Assembly (NCBI RefSeq): GCF_045291545.1
Contig: NZ_CP149514.1
Coordinates: forward strand, 2,542,001 to 2,606,000
Reading direction: 5' to 3'
DNA from: Gallaecimonas sp045291545
GTDB lineage: Bacteria > Pseudomonadota > Gammaproteobacteria > Enterobacterales > Gallaecimonadaceae
Length of the DNA stretch: 64,000 bases
Each line of letters begins with the position of its first letter. The stretch's first letter is position 1. Below the pieces are notes generated by a model that was not told where the DNA came from, did no database searches, and saw only the letters and a list, made by a program, of their open reading frames with translations. This document shows positions 26,155 through 34,326 of this stretch, one piece after another. Both the position numbers and the translations under genes were made by a program.

Positions 26155-26169
26155 GGTCATAATTTGACC
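26155..26169. promoter_or_regulatory. Fis-binding site in the dusB-fis promoter region
   Basis: GGTCATAATTTGACC matches every fixed position of the 15-bp Fis core GNNYRNNWNNYRNNC and has an AT centre. It lies 60 bases upstream of dusB. In E. coli fis is autorepressed from sites in the same region. A second inverted repeat, TTATGACC/GGTCATAA with a 10-base spacer, overlaps it at 26137-26162. Confidence 0.7.
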
Positions 26170-26220
26170 GAAATCGGTTTTTTATCAGCTAACTGCCTGA
26201 TGCACTGATAACGCTAAAAA

Positions 26221-27093
26221 TCAAGCCTTGCGACCACTTATTCGGCACCATTCTTCACGGGTTGCAACCGGGTCTAGTTGGCAGTCAGCTCGATACTGTT
26301 GTTGCACCATCTCGGCCTGGGTATCGAGGATCCCCGACAATGCCATTGCCCCACCAGGGCGCAAATAGCCCAGGATCACATCCTTAAGTTCAACCAAGGG
26401 TCCGGCAAGGATATTGGCCACCACCACATCGGCCTGTAATGTGGCAGGCTGGTCAGCCGGCAGGTACAGCTCCAATTGCGCGGCCACACCATTACGCTGG
26501 GCATTATCTTCGCTGGCTTGCAGGGCTTGCGGGTCAATATCAATCCCCACCACCCGGCTGGCGCCCAGTTTCAAGGCGGCGATCCCCAAAATGCCGGAAC
26601 CACAACCAAAATCCAGCACCGTTTTACCATGCAAGTCCTGCCCTTCGAGCCACTCAAGGCACAAGGCCGTGGTGGCATGGGTGCCGGTGCCAAAGGCCAA
26701 CCCCGGATCCAGCATCACATTGACCGCATCAGGCTCGGGTACTGGCCGCCAGGACGGACACACCCATAACCGCTGGCCAAACTGCATCGGGTGGAAGTTA
26801 TCCATCCAGGCCCGTTCCCAGTCCTTGTCTTCCAGCAGCTCTTTTTTCACAGGCGCCTCTGGCAATACCGCGGCAATTACCGCTTCGGCGCCGCTGGTAT
26901 CAGCGTCGGCGGTAAACAACGCCATAACATCGGTATCGCCCCATAGCCGGGTTTCACCAGGTAGTGGCTCAAAGATCGGGGTATCTTTGGCATCCATAAA
27001 GGTGACAGATAATGCCCCCTGCTCCATCAGCAAATCGCCGAGCTTTTCGGCCACCGCAGCCGAGGTGTTGGTACGCACTTGGATCCAGGCCAT
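26221..27093 (-). CDS. prmA: Ribosomal protein L11 methyltransferase
   Basis: A 290-residue class I methyltransferase that trimethylates L11 using S-adenosylmethionine. The N-terminal substrate-recognition domain starts MAWIQVRTNTSAA; the catalytic part has LDPGLAFGTGTHATTALCLE, the SAM-binding VLDFGCGSGILGIAALKLGA (motif I, given here at its core FGCGSGILG), and VVANILAGPL. I use the ATG at 27093 rather than the TTG one codon upstream. Directly upstream of dusB-fis on the same strand, a conserved neighbourhood. Confidence 0.97.
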   Translation of the reverse strand: MAWIQVRTNTSAAVAEKLGDLLMEQGALSVTFMDAKDTPIFEPLPGETRLWGDTDVMALFTADADTSGAEAVIAAVLPEAPVKKELLEDKDWERAWMDNFHPMQFGQRLWVCPSWRPVPEPDAVNVMLDPGLAFGTGTHATTALCLEWLEGQDLHGKTVLDFGCGSGILGIAALKLGASRVVGIDIDPQALQASEDNAQRNGVAAQLELYLPADQPATLQADVVVANILAGPLVELKDVILGYLRPGGAMALSGILDTQAEMVQQQYRADCQLDPVATREEWCRISGRKA

Positions 27094-27327
27094 CAACAGA
27101 CTCCCAAAAAATGACGGCGGCAGTTTAGCACGTTGTTTGTCACCAGCTCAGGGCAGGCCGCTCCGCTATCACTAGCCCATTTGTCCTAAGCCATTAGCCA
27201 AACATGGTTAATGGAATGTGGCAAAAAAGAAAACAAATGCCAAAATATTGACACAAATAATAATAAGCGATGCGTCCTGACCACTAACACATTGCGCTGT
27301 AACGCGAACGACGTGCAGGGGACATAC

Positions 27328-27993
27328 ATGGAGAGGTTCAACAAACTGGTGATACTCGCCCAGCGCGAGCCACCGGGTAATTTGCCTTTATTGGCACAAA
27401 CACTGGGTTTTGAAGCGGAGGTTGTCAGGCACGACACCGACGCCATGGACAACATCGATGAAAAAACACTGGTCGCCTGTGCTTTTGCAGGCTCCCGTCT
27501 TGATCGCCATGGCTTGCCACCTCAGTTACGGCAGCTAATGCTGCATGCACCGGTATTTCTATATCAGGCAGACAGTCGCTGGGTTGACCCCAAAGCGGCG
27601 TTGATGATGGGCATTCGCGGCATCATTCCCCGCGATGAGCAGCTTGATAATGTGCTGTTTGCACTGAAAATACTGATGCAGGGTGAACTCTACTATTCCC
27701 GCCGGTTGTTATCGTCACTGGTCGACAATATGCTACGCCAGCGCCAGGATGAGGGAATGGACCCAAGTGATATGACAGCCATGATGAGCCTGACCCGCCA
27801 GGAGCGGCGCATTATTGAGCTGGTAGCAGAAGGCTCCCGCAATAAAGAAATTGCCTACAGCCTGAACATCAGTTCCCACACAGTGAAGGCGCATTTGTCT
27901 TCTATTTTCAGGAAAACCCAAGCCCGTAACCGGGTCGAGCTACTACGCTGGGCGCAGCAGCTCGAGTCGCCGCACCGGGCCATGACCGGTTAG
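27328..27993 (+). CDS. csgD: LuxR-type regulator, CsgD-like
   Basis: A 221-residue regulator with a receiver-like N-terminal domain and a C-terminal LuxR helix-turn-helix (LTRQERRIIELVAEGSRNKEIAYSL, core EGSRNKEIAYSLNISSHTVK, about 160-205). The N-terminal half resembles CsgD/VpsT-type atypical receivers, which do not use the normal phosphorylation chemistry. CsgD activates curli and cellulose-related genes in enterics. ATG at 27328 with AGGGGA seven bases upstream; the open frame from 27211 is not supported. It converges on csgG with a 4-base overlap of the stop codons. An AT-rich region upstream (27186-27300) probably holds its promoter. Confidence 0.85.
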   Translation: MERFNKLVILAQREPPGNLPLLAQTLGFEAEVVRHDTDAMDNIDEKTLVACAFAGSRLDRHGLPPQLRQLMLHAPVFLYQADSRWVDPKAALMMGIRGIIPRDEQLDNVLFALKILMQGELYYSRRLLSSLVDNMLRQRQDEGMDPSDMTAMMSLTRQERRIIELVAEGSRNKEIAYSLNISSHTVKAHLSSIFRKTQARNRVELLRWAQQLESPHRAMTG

Positions 27994-28748
27994 CTTTGCT
28001 CCGCATGCCAGTAGCCCTTGTTGACGCCCTTTTCGATTAAGCCGATCAGGGCGGCCTCCATGGCTTCTTTCACACAAAACTGAACCGGTTCATTGGTCGT
28101 GTAGCCAGCCTCCGCCTCTGCCAACCGGTTCAAACTAACGTAGCGAAACAAGCCCGCGCGCATTTCCTGCGACAACACTTTTTTACTGGCTGACACCGAC
28201 AGCAGCACCCGACCGGTATGCACATCAACGGCGCGCAAGAACACTGTGACCTGGTCTTCACGGTACATTTCTGAGGCACCTATACCGTAATACTCCAGCC
28301 CGATACCACCGGTGCTGAGATTGGTTTCATAGCTGATGATGCCCCCTTCGAAGATCAGCCGCGACTCATTCAGGCTCGGTAGCTCTTTGCCCTTGGCCTG
28401 CGCCGCCGCGACAATCTTGCGTTCTGTCAGCAGGTTTTGCAGGCCTTCACGTTCCATCGGCGCAAACCAGCCGGAATCGAGCAGGAGTTGCACCAGCATG
28501 GACGTACCACCCTGAGTGACGGCCGTTGAAAAGGAGCTGACATTGGCTTGCGGTTTGTACTGGCCAGTTTGGTCACGAAAAGCGTACACCGCTACCGGGA
28601 TAGCACGGCGCGGTTTTGGGCTGGCTATTAGTTGTTGCATAGCTTTAGAGGGGGCATCAACTTCAGCAGCACTGAGGTTAAACTGCGGCTTGGGAATAGC
28701 AGCACAGCCACTCATCAGCAGGGCTGCCAGCATTAGGAACAGGCGCAT
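27990..28748 (-). CDS. csgG: Curli secretion channel lipoprotein CsgG
   Basis: Outer-membrane nonameric channel through which curlin subunits leave the cell. The 252-residue precursor has a lipoprotein signal with LMSGC (lipidated Cys15), followed by the CsgG domain: IPVAVYAFRDQTGQYK, SFSTAVTQGGTSMLVQLL, GWFAPMEREGLQNLLTER and LIFEGGIISYETN. Length and order match E. coli CsgG (277 aa), somewhat shorter. Last gene of the csgB-A-E-F-G series; its start is one base after the csgF stop. Confidence 0.96.
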   Translation of the reverse strand: MRLFLMLAALLMSGCAAIPKPQFNLSAAEVDAPSKAMQQLIASPKPRRAIPVAVYAFRDQTGQYKPQANVSSFSTAVTQGGTSMLVQLLLDSGWFAPMEREGLQNLLTERKIVAAAQAKGKELPSLNESRLIFEGGIISYETNLSTGGIGLEYYGIGASEMYREDQVTVFLRAVDVHTGRVLLSVSASKKVLSQEMRAGLFRYVSLNRLAEAEAGYTTNEPVQFCVKEAMEAALIGLIEKGVNKGYWHAEQS

Positions 28749-28749
28749 C

Positions 28750-29133
28750 TCAACCTCCTACTGACGGCATGGTGATCACGGTCACTTCACCGGTCGTCAG
28801 GTTGGTGATTGTCACCATTACGCCGCCGCCATCGACCCCAGCCACTTCGATACGGTACTCACCGGTGTCATACACCCCTTCGGTCAGATCGCCATCGGCG
28901 ATGCGCCGGGTCAGTGAGTTGATGATGTTGCGTTCCAGCGCCGCCCGAAACTGATCAACAAAGCTGGTTTTATTGTCCGGTGCAGTATGGTCGTTCTGGC
29001 TCTGCGCTTTATTGAGTAGGAAGTTACCATTGAGCGGGTTACCACCAAAGCTGGGGTTGATAGGGGTATAAACCAGCTCAGTGGCTTGGCCACACAGTGG
29101 CAGGGTAATCGCAAGCATGGCGAATTTTTTCAT
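28750..29133 (-). CDS. csgF: Curli assembly protein CsgF
   Basis: A 127-residue exported protein (signal peptide about 1-17, FAMLAITLPLCGQA) that caps the CsgG pore outside the cell and presents the nucleator. The mature N-terminus TELVYTPINPSFGGNPLNG contains the conserved pore-constriction-binding segment including NPSFGG, seen in all CsgF proteins. A Gly-rich C-terminal domain (AGVDGGGVMVTITN) follows. Sits between csgE and csgG with minimal spacing. Confidence 0.95.
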   Translation of the reverse strand: MKKFAMLAITLPLCGQATELVYTPINPSFGGNPLNGNFLLNKAQSQNDHTAPDNKTSFVDQFRAALERNIINSLTRRIADGDLTEGVYDTGEYRIEVAGVDGGGVMVTITNLTTGEVTVITMPSVGG

Positions 29134-29144
29134 GGCATCCGTCC

Positions 29145-29525
29145 CTAATAGGGGCCTTTTTCAATGCCGCCGGTCATCATCCTGGCGCGAATAGCTGCCA
29201 GCTCGGATACAGAAGCCATGATGGCTTCTTCCGCTTTGTGTTTGATGTCGTTGTATCGGCGTCCGAAATAGGTCCGGTAGATGATTTTTTGATTCATTTC
29301 GACCCACAAGTAAGTGCCCGCCTGGGGGTACACTTGCTCATAAATCACCACAGCAATACCTTGGGTTTGCGGCATGTCACGCCAGTACCCGGCGTAATAG
29401 AAAACAAAGTCTTTACCGAAACGGGTCAGGGTGCGATCCATCACCAGCCCTGACAGCTCGATTTCCTTTGCCTGGGGGGCCAGCGGTAGCAACAGTAACC
29501 CCAATAACCACAGTACTTTTCCCAT
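29145..29525 (-). CDS. csgE: Curli assembly/transport chaperone CsgE
   Basis: A 126-residue periplasmic adaptor that gates CsgG and selects curlin. A signal peptide (VLWLLGLLLLPLAPQA) precedes the CsgE fold: ELSGLVMDRTLTRFGKDF, WRDMPQ, and LWVEMNQKIIYRTYFGRR. I use ATG at 29525, which puts the signal peptide at the N-terminus; the open frame continues upstream into the curlin gene without a start that makes sense. No good Shine-Dalgarno is visible, and a strong hairpin (29535-29555) sits right before it, so its translation may depend on that structure. Confidence 0.9.
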   Translation of the reverse strand: MGKVLWLLGLLLLPLAPQAKEIELSGLVMDRTLTRFGKDFVFYYAGYWRDMPQTQGIAVVIYEQVYPQAGTYLWVEMNQKIIYRTYFGRRYNDIKHKAEEAIMASVSELAAIRARMMTGGIEKGPY

Positions 29526-29534
29526 AAGTGATAA

Positions 29535-29555
29535 GGGGCGGCGTGATGCCGCCCC
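29535..29555 (-). other. Stable hairpin between curlin gene and csgE
   Basis: Perfect 8-bp GC stem GGGGCGGC/GCCGCCCC with a 5-base loop, 7 bases past the curlin stop and 9 bases before the csgE start, with no T tract. This is the profile of an mRNA-stabilising or partial-termination element that would let curlin RNA exceed the accessory gene RNA. Confidence 0.7.
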
Positions 29556-29562
29556 TGGCAGG

Positions 29563-31041
29563 TTAGTTCTGGGTAACAGTGGCAGTATTGAAGTCACCTG
29601 ACTGGCTCACCTGCAGGTAGTTATAGCTACCGCTTTGCGAACCCATGACCAGGTTGTCATTACCGGTTTGCTGAATATCGACGATGCCAGCATCACCGGT
29701 GACCGCAAATGGCCCACCTTCGACGCCGCCGACCAGGTTGCCGTTACCGACCTGAGCAACGTCAATCAGGTTCTCGGCCCCCATGACCAGCATATCCACC
29801 AGGTTGATATCGCCGCGCTGCTCTACCGTCAACTCAGTGCCATAAGCCTGATTGCCAGTAATGACGGCTTCGTTATCGTTACCATCCTGTTCAATATCGA
29901 TATCATTACTGTCGCCCTGAAAGTCACTCAGTGCGAAGTTGTTGTCGCCGCTTTGCATGATCTCGGCTTTATTGTCGACACCCGCAAAGCCGATGCCGGC
30001 ATAGTTGCTGTTGCCGTCGCTGAGGATAGTGGCGTTATTGTCTTCACCCAACAGCACCAGCTCCGCAGCGTTGCTGCTACCTATCTGGGTAATGTTGCCG
30101 TTGTGGTCATCACCTTGCAGGTAAAAAGCAATACTGTTGGCGTTGCCGGCCTGATCCATATTCAGGTAGTTGTCGTTTCCTGTCAGACCGTAAGGGGCTT
30201 CAATACGGTTGCTGGTGCCGTCCTGTGAAGCCATTACGGTGTTGTCGTCACCGCTCACCGGCTCCAGCATGAACTGGTTATCACTGCCACTTTGATCGAT
30301 GTTGAAATAGTTGTCGTCACCGGTCAGGGTGCGGGCAATAAAGGTGTTGAAGCTACCGTCCTGATCGATATGAAAGCGGTTATCGTCACCGGTTACGGTC
30401 ACCACGCCACCGACGTTATAAAAGCCGTATTGCATGACATCCATGCTGTTCAGATTACCCAAGACATCAATCAGCCCGGACTGGTTCTGATCACCGTATT
30501 GACGGCTGGCCAGGCTGTTGCCGTCACCGGCGAACGAGGCTTCGGTCCAGTTATCATTGCCTTGCTGTTGCTGATCAGCAGCGTTGCTGTTGCCGCTGAC
30601 AAAAGTGTTGGACTGGTTGGTCGCACCTTGCTGGTCAACCATAGCGCTGTTGGCATCGCCGCTGATGTCGCCATCAGCCTGGTTATAGAAACCACCCTGG
30701 GTAACCGATACCTGGTTGTCGTTGCCAGTGACCGTGTAATCGGTCACGTGCCAATCATCGGTTTGCATAATATCGATGACGTTATTGCTGCCGGTACTGT
30801 CAGCATAGGCTTCCTGCCAGACACCACTTTGGTTAACCGTGGTTTGGTTCAGCGCACCGCTCTGGTTAACGATAGTGGTGTGCAAAATGCCGGTCTGCGT
30901 TACCGACGCCGTATTGCCTTCATCAACGCCGGAGGCTGACGTTTGGTTAACAATGGCGGTGTTATCACCCGCCTGGGCACCGCCGGCCAGGGCAAAACCA
31001 ATGGCCAGGCCAAGCAACGTTTTCTTGTAGGTAGCGCGCAT
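29563..31041 (-). CDS. csgA: Major curlin subunit CsgA-like, very long (about 18 repeats)
   Basis: A 492-residue secreted amyloid subunit. Signal peptide 1-24 (LLGLAIGFALAGGAQA), then about 18 tandem units close to 22 residues with the pattern GxxN-x5-Q-x-G-x2-N-x7, for example the unit beginning GDDNYFNIDQSGSDNQ. This matches the curlin strand-turn pattern S-x5-QxGxxNxAx3Q, with Gly/Asp/Asn at the turn positions. E. coli CsgA has five repeats in 151 residues. Asp-rich turns (GDDN) make it strongly acidic. GGAG lies upstream of the ATG. It follows the csgB-like gene and is secreted through CsgG/E/F encoded downstream. Several long frames on the opposite strand here are shadows of the repeat. 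Confidence 0.93.
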   Translation of the reverse strand: MRATYKKTLLGLAIGFALAGGAQAGDNTAIVNQTSASGVDEGNTASVTQTGILHTTIVNQSGALNQTTVNQSGVWQEAYADSTGSNNVIDIMQTDDWHVTDYTVTGNDNQVSVTQGGFYNQADGDISGDANSAMVDQQGATNQSNTFVSGNSNAADQQQQGNDNWTEASFAGDGNSLASRQYGDQNQSGLIDVLGNLNSMDVMQYGFYNVGGVVTVTGDDNRFHIDQDGSFNTFIARTLTGDDNYFNIDQSGSDNQFMLEPVSGDDNTVMASQDGTSNRIEAPYGLTGNDNYLNMDQAGNANSIAFYLQGDDHNGNITQIGSSNAAELVLLGEDNNATILSDGNSNYAGIGFAGVDNKAEIMQSGDNNFALSDFQGDSNDIDIEQDGNDNEAVITGNQAYGTELTVEQRGDINLVDMLVMGAENLIDVAQVGNGNLVGGVEGGPFAVTGDAGIVDIQQTGNDNLVMGSQSGSYNYLQVSQSGDFNTATVTQN

Positions 31042-31059
31042 GGAGGAGTCTCCCTTTGT

Positions 31060-31467
31060 TCAGTATTGGAGGACGGTGATATCCGCCCCGTTACCCAGCT
31101 GTTCAATGGTGAAACCACTTCTCCCCCACTGACCCAGCGTGATTTGGTTGTCATTACCCAGTTGGCTTATATCGGCACGGTTATCACGGCCCAGCTGCAA
31201 CACGTTGGCACTGTTGTTTTCACCCTGCTGGTGCAGCACTGCCACATTGTTCTGGCCCATTTGCGCCAGCAATAGCCAGTTGGCCTGGCCACCTTGAGTG
31301 ACGACGGCACTGTTGCCCTGACCGGCCTGATAAAGACTGATGCTATTGGCCAGCGCCTGACGTTCCAGCATGGCCGCCAAGGTAGGAGATAGCGGAGATC
31401 CAGCCGCCAGCACCGGCGCTGACGCCATCAGTAATCCCAGTGCTATGGCAAAAACATGTAACCTCAC
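31060..31467 (-). CDS. csgB: Minor curlin / nucleator CsgB-like
   Basis: A 135-residue exported protein with a signal peptide (HVFAIALGLLMASAPVLA) and four 22-residue curlin units (GQGNSAVVTQGGQAN..., GQNNVAVLHQQGENN..., GRDNRADISQLGNDN..., GRSGFTIEQLGNGAD...). Small size, position directly before the long curlin, and repeats richer in Leu, Arg and Trp than CsgA all fit the nucleator CsgB. The start is the GTG at 31467, with GGAGG four bases upstream; no ATG fits the signal peptide. Confidence 0.88.
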   Translation of the reverse strand: MRLHVFAIALGLLMASAPVLAAGSPLSPTLAAMLERQALANSISLYQAGQGNSAVVTQGGQANWLLLAQMGQNNVAVLHQQGENNSANVLQLGRDNRADISQLGNDNQITLGQWGRSGFTIEQLGNGADITVLQY

Positions 31468-31757
31468 GACGCCTCCAACTTGGCATTTGAAAAAAACATC
31501 ACAGGCAATAAGCCTAATTGAGTATGTCGTGACCACAATCGGAAAAACGGGGGGTTTTAGCGAAAAAGAAAGCTGCGAACAAAAATATATATTCTTTAAA
31601 ATTCAAAATATTAACTTGAATTTTTGCTATTCCTTACCGCCCTGGCACTAGCCCAAAAGGGTTAATTGCCGGTACTGGCCGTGGTAACCCGTGGTAGCCG
31701 TGATAAGCCTTTTGAGGTGCTTTGCACGCTTAACTCAACCACGGGTGAGGACATCTC
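31468..31757. promoter_or_regulatory. Divergent promoter region between csgB and the subtilisin gene
   Basis: About 290 bases. The stretch 31560-31630 is very AT-rich (as expected for an H-NS/CsgD-type control region). Near the subtilisin side three tandem copies of a 9-10 base word occur: CCGTGGTAAC (31679), CCGTGGTAG (31689) and CCGTGATAAG (31698). No sigma-70 promoter could be fixed with confidence. Confidence 0.5.
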
Positions 31758-34283
31758 ATGACCAACAAAACATTGCTCTCGCTGGCTATCTGCGCTGCGA
31801 TAGCTGGCGGCTCAGCACAGGCTGCGCTGCTCGATAAAGGAAAGGCACCTCAACAACAGGCAGCCACTGATGCGGTACTGGTGGTTTTCAAACAGGGTAT
31901 TGATCGCACTGACCGCATCCGCGTGGTGCGCAGTGCCGGCGGCAACCTGCACAACCTTGATGCAGCAGGCCGTGACAGTCGCTTCAAACACCTGCTCGGT
32001 GGTCGCCTGGCAAAAGTGGCTCTGGCAGCTGGCGCAGACCGCGATGCGGTTCTGAAAAAGCTTGCTGCCAACCCGGCGGTGGCCCTGGCTGAACCGGACT
32101 TTCGGCTGCATGCCCTGGTCAATACCCCCGACGATCCCAGCTTCAGCAGCCTCTGGGGTATGAATAACACCGGCCAGGACGGTGGCACCGCCGACGCGGA
32201 TATTGATGCTCCTGAGGCCTGGGCCATCAGCACCGGCAGCGCCGATGTGGTGGTCGGGGTCATTGACTCAGGTGTGGATTACACTCACCCGGATCTGGCG
32301 AACAACATCTGGACGAACCCCGGCGAAATTGCCGGCAACGGCATCGATGATGACGGCAACGGCGTTATTGATGACGTTCATGGTTTTTCCGCTATCAGTG
32401 GCGCCGGCGATCCGATGGATGACAACGGCCACGGCACACATGTTTCCGGCACCATTGGCGCGCAAGGCAATAACGCCATGGGCGTGGTGGGCGTTAACTG
32501 GGATGTCAGTATCATTGGCTGTAAATTTCTTGATGCCAGCGGCAGCGGCTATACCTCTGATGCCATCAGTTGCCTTAACTACTTCACCGACTTGAAGCAA
32601 AACCATGGCATCAATGTGCGGGCCACTAACAACTCCTGGGGTGGTGGCAGCTTTTCCCAGGCTTTAAAAGACGCCATCGACGATGCCGGTAATGCCGGTA
32701 TTTTGTTTGTTGCCGCGGCCGGTAATGACAGCAGTGATATTGATGCCAGCCCCTCTTACCCGGGTAGCTATGACTCAGCTGCAGTGCTGACGGTGGCGTC
32801 AACTGACCGCAACGATGCCATGTCCTGGTTCTCCAACTACGGCGCCAGCAGTGTTGACCTGGGCGCTCCCGGCTCTGACATTCTGTCGACCATTCCCGGC
32901 GGCAGCTACGGCACCGCATCGGGCACTTCCATGGCCTCGCCCCACGTTGCCGGTGCCGCCGCTTTGGTGTGGTCGGTCAATCCAGCCCTGAGCATCAGTG
33001 AAATGAAAGCCTTGCTGATGGATTCTGGCGACACTATTACCGCCATGAACGGCACCACAGTGTCGGGTAAACGACTGAACCTGAAAGCCGCACTGGATGC
33101 CGCCGATCCCACCCCGGGCTTCTCGGTGTCGCTGTCTCCCGCCAGCCAGCAAATCATTGCCGGTGATACAGCCAGTTACAGCCTGGATGTGGGCAGCATC
33201 GCTGACTGGACCGGCACGGTAAACTTTACCGTGAGCAGCTCACCGGCATTACCGGGTGTCAGTCTGTCAGCCAGCAGCGCCAGCCCCGGAGATACCCTGA
33301 CGCTGACCGTTCCCACCAGCAGCGATACCGATTGGGGCCTGTACCAGCTCACCGTTAGTGGTGATAACGGCGACATGCAGCGTGAAGTCAGCGCGACCTT
33401 GTCGGTATTGCCACAAGGCCTGCAGGACTACCCCTACAGCAATGATACGGCCGCACCGATCCCGGATAACGACGCCAATGGCATGACCAGCACCATTGAG
33501 GTTGCTGAAAGTGGTGTAGTGTTCGGCATTGATGTGGCGGTGAATATCTCCCATACCTGGGTGGGCGATCTGCTGATCAAGCTGACCTCACCTGCCGGCA
33601 CGGAATATGTCCTGCACAACCGTGAAGGTGGCGATGCCGACAACCTCATCAAGCACTGGCTACTTACGGCCTTTAATGGCGAACCAATGCAGGGCACCTG
33701 GACGCTGTTTGTATCTGATAACGCTGGCGCTGACACCGGCACCCTGAATAGCTGGGATCTGGTGATCACCGCTGTCGGTGAAGATATGGGGCCATCTGCA
33801 CCTACTGCCGCTTTCAGCGCCAGTGTTGATGGCCTTAATGTCAGTTTCGCTGATGCCTCCAGCGACCGCGATGGTGACATCAGTAGCTGGCTCTGGGACT
33901 TTGGCGATGGCAGTAGCGCCACTACGGCCAACCCGACTCACAGTTATGCCGCCGGCGGTAGTTATACGGTGACTCTGACCGTTACCGATGCCACCGGCCT
34001 GACCGATACAGCCACACAGACGGTAACCGTTTCAGACACCGTTATTGCCGTTACGGTGCTGCGCAGTTATGTGTCGCGCCGAGGCTCGGCGTTGGTGGAT
34101 CTGCGTTGGCAGGGTGCCAGTGGTGACATGGTAGATATCTATCGTAACGGAGTGCTGATCAGCACCACCAATAACGATGGCCGCTACCGTGATCGCTTCC
34201 AGCTTACGGCCGACAGTGCCAGCTACCAGATCTGTAATGCCGGCACAGACTACTGCTCCGAACCGCTAACGGTGAACTTCTGA
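31758..34283 (+). CDS. Secreted subtilisin-like protease (S8) with P/proprotein-convertase and PKD domains
   Basis: An 841-residue exported protease. Signal peptide 1-22; an I9-type propeptide to about 125; the S8 catalytic domain with Asp170 (VIDSGVDYTHPDL), His225 (NGHGTHVSG) and Ser391 (GTSMASPHVAG). After about 455 come an immunoglobulin-like stretch, a P/Homo B domain (about 560-675; IPDNDANGMTSTIEV, HTWVGDLLIKLTSPAGTE), a PKD domain (about 680-765; WLWDFGDGSSATTANPTHSYA, given by its core WDFGDGSS) and a short Fn3-like tail. Good GAGGA ribosome site. Divergent from the curli operon, a terminator follows. Confidence 0.95.
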   Translation: MTNKTLLSLAICAAIAGGSAQAALLDKGKAPQQQAATDAVLVVFKQGIDRTDRIRVVRSAGGNLHNLDAAGRDSRFKHLLGGRLAKVALAAGADRDAVLKKLAANPAVALAEPDFRLHALVNTPDDPSFSSLWGMNNTGQDGGTADADIDAPEAWAISTGSADVVVGVIDSGVDYTHPDLANNIWTNPGEIAGNGIDDDGNGVIDDVHGFSAISGAGDPMDDNGHGTHVSGTIGAQGNNAMGVVGVNWDVSIIGCKFLDASGSGYTSDAISCLNYFTDLKQNHGINVRATNNSWGGGSFSQALKDAIDDAGNAGILFVAAAGNDSSDIDASPSYPGSYDSAAVLTVASTDRNDAMSWFSNYGASSVDLGAPGSDILSTIPGGSYGTASGTSMASPHVAGAAALVWSVNPALSISEMKALLMDSGDTITAMNGTTVSGKRLNLKAALDAADPTPGFSVSLSPASQQIIAGDTASYSLDVGSIADWTGTVNFTVSSSPALPGVSLSASSASPGDTLTLTVPTSSDTDWGLYQLTVSGDNGDMQREVSATLSVLPQGLQDYPYSNDTAAPIPDNDANGMTSTIEVAESGVVFGIDVAVNISHTWVGDLLIKLTSPAGTEYVLHNREGGDADNLIKHWLLTAFNGEPMQGTWTLFVSDNAGADTGTLNSWDLVITAVGEDMGPSAPTAAFSASVDGLNVSFADASSDRDGDISSWLWDFGDGSSATTANPTHSYAAGGSYTVTLTVTDATGLTDTATQTVTVSDTVIAVTVLRSYVSRRGSALVDLRWQGASGDMVDIYRNGVLISTTNNDGRYRDRFQLTADSASYQICNAGTDYCSEPLTVNF

Positions 34284-34297
34284 CCAGTTACCGACTC

Positions 34298-34326
34298 AAA
34301 AAGGCAGCCCCCCGGCTGCCTTTTTT
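34298..34326 (+). terminator. Terminator after the subtilisin gene
   Basis: AAAAAGGCAGCC-CCCC-GGCTGCCTTTTTT hairpin 15 bases past the stop. Its T tract runs straight into the possible ATG of the next gene. Confidence 0.9.

Noticed and set aside
26165..26185. CCGAAATCGG followed by T6 as a terminator on the plus strand
   Set aside because: No plus-strand gene lies upstream to be terminated, and the stem is only four to five base pairs.
29635..30939. Long plus-strand open frames (197 and 215 codons) opposite the curlin gene
   Set aside because: They mirror the repetitive codon pattern of the curlin repeats, have no ribosome site or signal peptide and resemble no known family; they are shadow frames.
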